Shown: piece after piece, positions 6,270 to 9,978 of the stretch
How the letters are laid out: each line of letters begins with the position of its first letter
How positions within the stretch are numbered: the first letter of the stretch is position 1
Origin: CAJXZP01 sp964195485
Lineage (GTDB): Bacteria > Bacteroidota > Bacteroidia > Flavobacteriales_G > Salibacteraceae
NCBI GenBank assembly: GCA_964195485.1
Contig: CAXMPG010000119.1
Coordinates: 1-9,978 of the forward strand
Direction: 5' to 3'
DNA: 9,978 nt
Notes under the pieces: model-generated
Database searches by the model: none
What the model was told of the DNA's origin: nothing
The model's input: the letters and a program-made list of their open reading frames with translations, nothing else
Made by a program: the position numbers and the translations under genes

Positions 6270-6872
6270 ATGAAAGTTTTCAGTCTATCGCTTTTAGTAA
6301 TTCTGTTTAGTATTCAAAATTCATATTCTCAAAGCGAACCTCAGTTACAAACCGCTGTTTTTGGGGCAGGGTGTTTTTGGTGTGTAGAAGCTGTTTTTCA
6401 AGAGTTAAAAGGCGTTAAATCGGTAGAAAGTGGTTATCCGGGTAGCGATTATGCAAACCCAACGTACAAAGAGGTGAGTAGTGGCAAAACCGGACATGCA
6501 GAAGTAGCTAGAATTGTGTATGATGCTAATATCGTATCTTTTGAAACACTATTGTCTGTGTTTTTTAAAACGCATGACCCCACTACGTTAAATTATCAAG
6601 GAGCAGACCACGGAACACAATATCGTTCGGCTATTTTTTATACCACGGAGAGCCAAAAACTGAGTGCTCAAAAAATTATTAAATCTCTTAATCAGGAAAA
6701 GGCATATCCCAATCCTATTGTAACGGAGTTGGAACCTTTAACTACTTTTTGGGTAGCGGAGAATTACCATCAAGATTATTATAGCAACAATCCAAAACAA
6801 GGGTATTGTTCTTACGTAATTCAGCCTAAAATGGAAAAGTTTAGGAAAGTGTTTGGAGCGTATTTGAAATAG
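6270..6872 (+). CDS. msrA: Peptide-methionine (S)-S-oxide reductase MsrA, exported form
   Basis: A 200-residue MsrA that reduces the S epimer of methionine sulfoxide in damaged proteins. Seen: the catalytic motif FGAGCFWCVE (31-40) with nucleophile Cys35, Cys38 and Glu40; the SGYPGS and GHAEV signatures; HDPTTLNYQGADHGTQYRS (102-120); and ENYHQDYYSNNPKQGYC near the C-terminus with Cys180 as a candidate resolving cysteine. The chosen ATG at 6270 gives a clear signal peptide (MKVFSLSLLVILFSI, likely cleaved near NSYS/QS at residues 20-21), so the enzyme is predicted to act outside the cytoplasm. A longer reading from a GTG at 6204 would bury this signal behind 22 unlikely residues. There is no MsrB domain or neighbour; the gene appears monocistronic and converges with the small membrane-protein gene. 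Confidence 0.96.
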   Translation: MKVFSLSLLVILFSIQNSYSQSEPQLQTAVFGAGCFWCVEAVFQELKGVKSVESGYPGSDYANPTYKEVSSGKTGHAEVARIVYDANIVSFETLLSVFFKTHDPTTLNYQGADHGTQYRSAIFYTTESQKLSAQKIIKSLNQEKAYPNPIVTELEPLTTFWVAENYHQDYYSNNPKQGYCSYVIQPKMEKFRKVFGAYLK

Positions 6873-6907
6873 TCTTTTACGTTTTAGGAGCTAAACTAGT
6901 AATCTTG

Positions 6908-7321
6908 TCACAAGTTAATTAGTATCATCAAAAGTGTTATAGCTCCAATAATGGTCGTGAAAATGCCTGTTTTTCTCGATTTTGTCCAACCCGATAATGC
7001 AATGACTGCGGTCAATCCAATCAATCCCAAAATAAAGGAAATAAAACCAGTGATTTTGGGTATGTCCAAATCACTCTGCACATATTCAAAAGGGTATCCT
7101 TCGGTGGTAACCATTACTATTTTTGTGAAGGAAAATACAGAAATTAGAAACGACCCTGCAGCAATCGTAGTCGCTTTTAATATATAGTTAGTTGTTTGAT
7201 TATCTGATTTATAAACCAATAAATTTGCAATTATAGCAATTGAAAAACCACTTAGCAAGGAGCTAATCATTATGATTTGCGAAGCAATAGAATTCAAATA
7301 GCCTGGGGATATCTCCATCAT
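6908..7321 (-). CDS. Hypothetical four-helix membrane protein
   Basis: I do not recognise this 137-residue protein. It has four predicted membrane helices at about residues 13-37, 47-71, 90-111 and 117-136. A short polar loop (KSDNQTTN) joins helices 1 and 2, a longer, acidic loop (TTEGYPFEYVQSDLDIP) joins 2 and 3, and a basic turn (TKSRKTG) joins 3 and 4. By the positive-inside rule the basic turn would face the cytoplasm. There is no cysteine or histidine and no motif pointing to an enzyme. The start is one of two adjacent ATGs (7321 or 7318). It lies on the same strand as, and 123 bases beyond, the large adhesin gene and converges with msrA, with 35 bases between the stops. Its low-complexity membrane composition leaves some doubt, but the unbroken hydrophobic periodicity argues for a real gene. 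Confidence 0.75.
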   Translation of the reverse strand: MMEISPGYLNSIASQIIMISSLLSGFSIAIIANLLVYKSDNQTTNYILKATTIAAGSFLISVFSFTKIVMVTTEGYPFEYVQSDLDIPKITGFISFILGLIGLTAVIALSGWTKSRKTGIFTTIIGAITLLMILINL

Positions 7322-7365
7322 CTTAAAAACGGTTTAATTGAAATTGATTACTAGTCACAAAATGG

Positions 7366-7415
7366 AATGCTTAGCAGTAATATTTCATAAACATAAGCAT
7401 TTGTAATTTATGAAA
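7366..7415 (-). promoter_or_regulatory. Two interlocked inverted repeats in the intergenic region
   Basis: Inverted repeat 1 pairs AATGCTTA (7366-7373) with TAAGCATT (7394-7401). Inverted repeat 2 pairs TTTCATAAA (7383-7391) with TTTATGAAA (7407-7415). Both are perfect (8 and 9 bp) and their arms alternate 1-2-1-2, the order of an H-type pseudoknot or of two exclusive hairpins. The element lies 3' of the adhesin gene and 5' of the small membrane-protein gene. It could act as a terminator or a leader element; only a short TTTT follows on the minus strand. Confidence 0.4.
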
Positions 7416-7444
7416 AGAAAGCGCTATATGTTTGAAAACGGACC

Positions 7445-9978
7445 CTATCTCAATAATGTAACATGTCCGTGGTATTCAACGCCATTCACGCTATACACAA
7501 AGAAATATACGCCATCAGGATACTTAACTCCGGTAGGTGATCTGCCATCCCAAGTATGAATTCCACCAGTAGATTGATACACCACTAATCCACCTCTGTT
7601 AAATACTGTAAGCTCAATACAATCTGCTAGATTTCCATTACTGTTTACCGTAAAATAATCGTTTTCACCATCATCGTTAGGTGTAAATACATTAGAGATT
7701 TCAATGGCTGCTAAATCTTCAAATTTAGGACCGGCAATACTAGTAATTACTGTATCAATACATCCGTCTAAAGAAGTGGTGATTAGCATTACGGTAGCGT
7801 CTCTGCCATATTCAAATATTAAAGTAGGATTAGCTTCAGAACTCACTAACTCCCCATTAACAAGCCAATCATAGCTTGTTGCTCCCGTACTGTTATCGTT
7901 TATTTTAACGCCAACACCTTCACATGTAGGTACCACTTCATAGGTGAATTCTGCTTGCGTTACCGCTAACAAATTAATAGTGAAGTTTACGGTATCCTTA
8001 CAGTTATTAGCATCCGTTACCGTTACCGTAAAAGTACCTTGACTTCCAGTAGTAATAGTTGGAGAGCTCGAAGTAGAATCAGATAATAAATTTCCATTAC
8101 TCCATTGATAGGTAAATGGTGCCGCTCCGTGCGTAGTTTGTGTGGTTAAATCTAATTCTATGTTATTACAAACTGTAGTATCGGAAAACCCATTAAGTCT
8201 AAATACTTCTACTAATACGGTATCGAAATCTACACAACCTGAGCTATCTGTTACTTGCACAATATAACTAGCGTCTTGATCTATGGTAACCAATGGGTTT
8301 GCCAAAGCATTAAAATTTAAACCGGTAGCTGGAGTCCATAAATAGGTAGCGCCAATTGGTCCAGTAGGACTTCCTCCAATTGGAGTAGGGGAGAATTTAC
8401 ATGCTGCAATAATTCCACCTGCCGAAGCGGTAGGTAAAAGATTAAAGTCTACAAAAACAGAATCAACTGCCTCACAACCGGTACCATCGGTTAAAGTAAC
8501 CGTGTAAAATGTTGGAACAATTGGAAATGCGAATGGGTTTGAACTGGTAGTATCTGATAATGTACTACTGTTATTCCATGCAAAACTACCTATTCCGGTG
8601 GCCGAAATTTGAGTAGTATCTCCTGCACAAACATAGGTATCGGGTGATACCGTTAATGTTGGAGTAGGTATCACAATCACCGTGATAGAATCCGTTCCAG
8701 TACAGGTATCGTTGCTTGTTGTTACTACATAGGTAGCGGTGGAAGTGGGTAATATTCCAGGGTTTGCAAACGTATTGTTATTCATGTTTGTGGTGGGTTG
8801 CCAATTGTAAGTTGTTCCAAAAGGCGCAGTAGGATTTCCACCCAAAGTGAAAGAATCACCACTACAAATTTGAGCATCTGGTCCGGCTTCAGTTGGTACC
8901 GTAGTGTTTACGGTAACTATGGATGTATCGTTACCTTCACAACCATTAGCATCAAAATAATTCAAAGAATAGGTCTGATTGGCTGGTGGGTAAATCTGTG
9001 GATTACCAATGTTGATGTTAGAAATAAACACATTTGGTCCCCATAAAAACGTAGCCCCGGCCGCGTTGACTTGAAGGGTATCCCCTGGACATAAGAAATA
9101 GTCACTCAAAATTCCTGATGGAATAGGTTGATTTACGGTAACGGTAACACTATCTGTTCCAACACAGCCTCTTAAATTTGTTAAGCTCACTACATAAGTA
9201 GTTGTTACTAATGGGGTAGCGATAGGATTTGCTAAAGTTGGGTCGTTTAGCCCTGTCGCTGGACTCCATAAAATAGTGTTATTTGAATCTTGTGAAGTAG
9301 GTGAGCCACCAATAGTTACGGGAATACCAAGACATGTAGCTTGGTCATTTCCAGCACTAGATACCACATCTGATAAAATGACGGTTCTAGTTAAAGGACC
9401 ATCAATACACCCATTTTGGTTGGTAGAATTAACAGATATTACGCCTGAAGTTTGTCCAGGAGTCCATAATATAGAAATAGTTGATGTTCCAGTACCTGCG
9501 GTTATAACACCTCCAGTTACGGTCCAATTATAAGTGACGTTTGGTAAAGTATCTGTGGTAAATTGCGTTGGAACATTGTCTACACAAACCACGCTATCAC
9601 CGTAAATACGCTGAGGACCAACGAATGGTCTAACGTAAATAAGAAGTACTTGAGGTAATGGTAATGGCGGACAGTTACTATCTGTAACTACCACATTAAC
9701 CACATATGGAGCTACTCTACCTTGCGCACACGTGGTATTCCAACAAATGGTTCCAGTTACGGTACCAATTCCAGTTATGGGAGAAGTTACCGTAGCTGCT
9801 GGATTTGTAATTGAACTATTAAAAATATCACCAGTCGCTACAAATTCTAACGGGTCATTATCTAAATCGGTATATTCTAAATCAAAGCACAATCCAAGCC
9901 CCGCTTCAACTTCATAATCTAACGGGGTTATTGCCGTAGAATCAAGGTTTCCCGTGTTTTGGTTAGGCATATTGTTAT
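7445..9978 (-). CDS. Large modular surface protein with gliding motility-associated (CHU_C, type B T9SS) C-terminal domain (5' partial)
   Basis: At least 843 codons are visible. The frame stays open to the window edge and the ATG at 9970 is followed by no signal peptide, so the true start lies upstream; numbering here is from that internal Met. Residues 1-115 look like a cadherin/Ig-type domain (DLDNDP, CFDLEY, VVTDSNCPP). Eight PKD/Ig-like modules of 74-84 residues follow (about 117-748), most carrying one early Cys and a late G/N-C pair before a V-x-V strand. The C-terminal 87 residues are the CHU_C/gliding motility-associated domain: ISNVFTPNDDGENDYFTV, LTVFNRGGLVVYQS, HTWDGRSPTG and YPDGVYFFVY. 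This is the type B T9SS signal, which directs cargo to the outer surface. The likely role is adhesion or a structural surface layer. Alternative: a surface enzyme whose catalytic part lies upstream. Confidence 0.93.
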   Translation of the reverse strand, partial: NNMPNQNTGNLDSTAITPLDYEVEAGLGLCFDLEYTDLDNDPLEFVATGDIFNSSITNPAATVTSPITGIGTVTGTICWNTTCAQGRVAPYVVNVVVTDSNCPPLPLPQVLLIYVRPFVGPQRIYGDSVVCVDNVPTQFTTDTLPNVTYNWTVTGGVITAGTGTSTISILWTPGQTSGVISVNSTNQNGCIDGPLTRTVILSDVVSSAGNDQATCLGIPVTIGGSPTSQDSNNTILWSPATGLNDPTLANPIATPLVTTTYVVSLTNLRGCVGTDSVTVTVNQPIPSGILSDYFLCPGDTLQVNAAGATFLWGPNVFISNINIGNPQIYPPANQTYSLNYFDANGCEGNDTSIVTVNTTVPTEAGPDAQICSGDSFTLGGNPTAPFGTTYNWQPTTNMNNNTFANPGILPTSTATYVVTTSNDTCTGTDSITVIVIPTPTLTVSPDTYVCAGDTTQISATGIGSFAWNNSSTLSDTTSSNPFAFPIVPTFYTVTLTDGTGCEAVDSVFVDFNLLPTASAGGIIAACKFSPTPIGGSPTGPIGATYLWTPATGLNFNALANPLVTIDQDASYIVQVTDSSGCVDFDTVLVEVFRLNGFSDTTVCNNIELDLTTQTTHGAAPFTYQWSNGNLLSDSTSSSPTITTGSQGTFTVTVTDANNCKDTVNFTINLLAVTQAEFTYEVVPTCEGVGVKINDNSTGATSYDWLVNGELVSSEANPTLIFEYGRDATVMLITTSLDGCIDTVITSIAGPKFEDLAAIEISNVFTPNDDGENDYFTVNSNGNLADCIELTVFNRGGLVVYQSTGGIHTWDGRSPTGVKYPDGVYFFVYSVNGVEYHGHVTLLR
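7967..9370 (-). repeat. Alternating two-module protein repeat array (A-B-A-B-A-B)
   Basis: Within the adhesin, A modules (residues about 201-280, 357-436 and 511-590) share an L/I-GG-S/N-PT start, a W-x-P-x-T core and an ANP turn. B modules (281-356, 437-510 and 591-668) are shorter and start LCPGDTLQ, VCAGDTTQ or VCNNIELD; the last two also share LSDTTSSNP / LSDSTSSSP. The A anchor GG-x-PT falls at 221, 377 and 532 and the B cysteine at 294, 448 and 601, giving a period of 153-156 residues (about 465 bases). Confidence 0.7.

Noticed and set aside
6880..6915. Small hairpins after msrA (TTTAG-GAG-CTAAA and CTTG-TCA-CAAG) as a terminator
   Set aside because: Stems of only 4-5 bp and no following T run; not distinguishable from chance in AT-rich DNA.
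6951..7187. 78-codon plus-strand frame opposite the four-helix membrane protein
   Set aside because: The opposite strand gives a coherent four-helix membrane protein; this frame is a shadow without its own signals.
8798..9917. Several plus-strand frames of 61-85 codons opposite the adhesin
   Set aside because: They lie wholly inside a clearly coding minus-strand gene with conserved repeats; they are antisense shadows.
7445..9978. Possible CRISPR or DNA-level tandem repeat in the repetitive region
   Set aside because: The periodicity is in the protein; the DNA units are diverged, long (about 465 bases) and lack direct-repeat/spacer structure.

Overview
The window looks like an ordinary chromosomal segment of a Bacteroidota bacterium, probably in or near Flavobacteriales. 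The base composition is AT-rich. Two partial cell-surface genes carry type IX secretion (T9SS) sorting domains of different classes, and several gene starts are preceded by matches to the Bacteroidota -7 promoter element TAnnTTTG instead of a Shine-Dalgarno site. The genus call is inference; no rRNA or other taxonomic marker is present.

Layout from left to right. (1) 1-474 (+) is the 3' end of a secreted HYR-repeat protein with a type A T9SS sorting domain. It is closed by a strong hairpin terminator shared with the convergent mazG gene (525-1295, -). (2) Divergent from mazG is a 60-residue, four-cysteine membrane-anchored protein resembling the Na+-NQR maturation factor NqrM. (3) 1710-3003 (+) holds an alpha/beta hydrolase followed 28 bases later by a membrane-anchored haem-binding (CxxCH) protein. 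(4) 3127-5887 (+) holds a bifunctional class A penicillin-binding protein with a lysine-rich tail, then a DinB/YfiT-type metal-binding protein 19 bases downstream. (5) 5888-6269 is an unexplained 382-base gene-free stretch. (6) 6270-6872 (+) is an exported methionine sulfoxide reductase MsrA. (7) 6908-7321 (-) is a small four-helix membrane protein of unknown function. (8) 7445-9978 (-) is the C-terminal part of a large modular adhesin-like protein ending in a CHU_C (gliding motility-associated, type B T9SS) domain; its N-terminus lies beyond the window.

How the genes relate. Most are independent housekeeping or envelope functions: nucleotide-pool sanitation (MazG), peptidoglycan synthesis (PBP1A), protein repair outside the cytoplasm (MsrA), a c-type haem protein, and T9SS-exported surface proteins at both ends. 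Only two operon-like pairs are supported by spacing: hydrolase with haem protein, and PBP1A with DinB.

I found no mobile element, CRISPR array, tRNA or rRNA, and no convincing new multi-gene system. The observations most worth a second look are the alternating A-B-A-B-A-B module array with a period of about 155 residues in the adhesin, interlocked inverted repeats (pseudoknot-like order) at 7366-7415, mutually exclusive hairpins at 1603-1642, the stand-alone NqrM-like gene with an apparently leaderless promoter, and the unexplained 5888-6269 gap.
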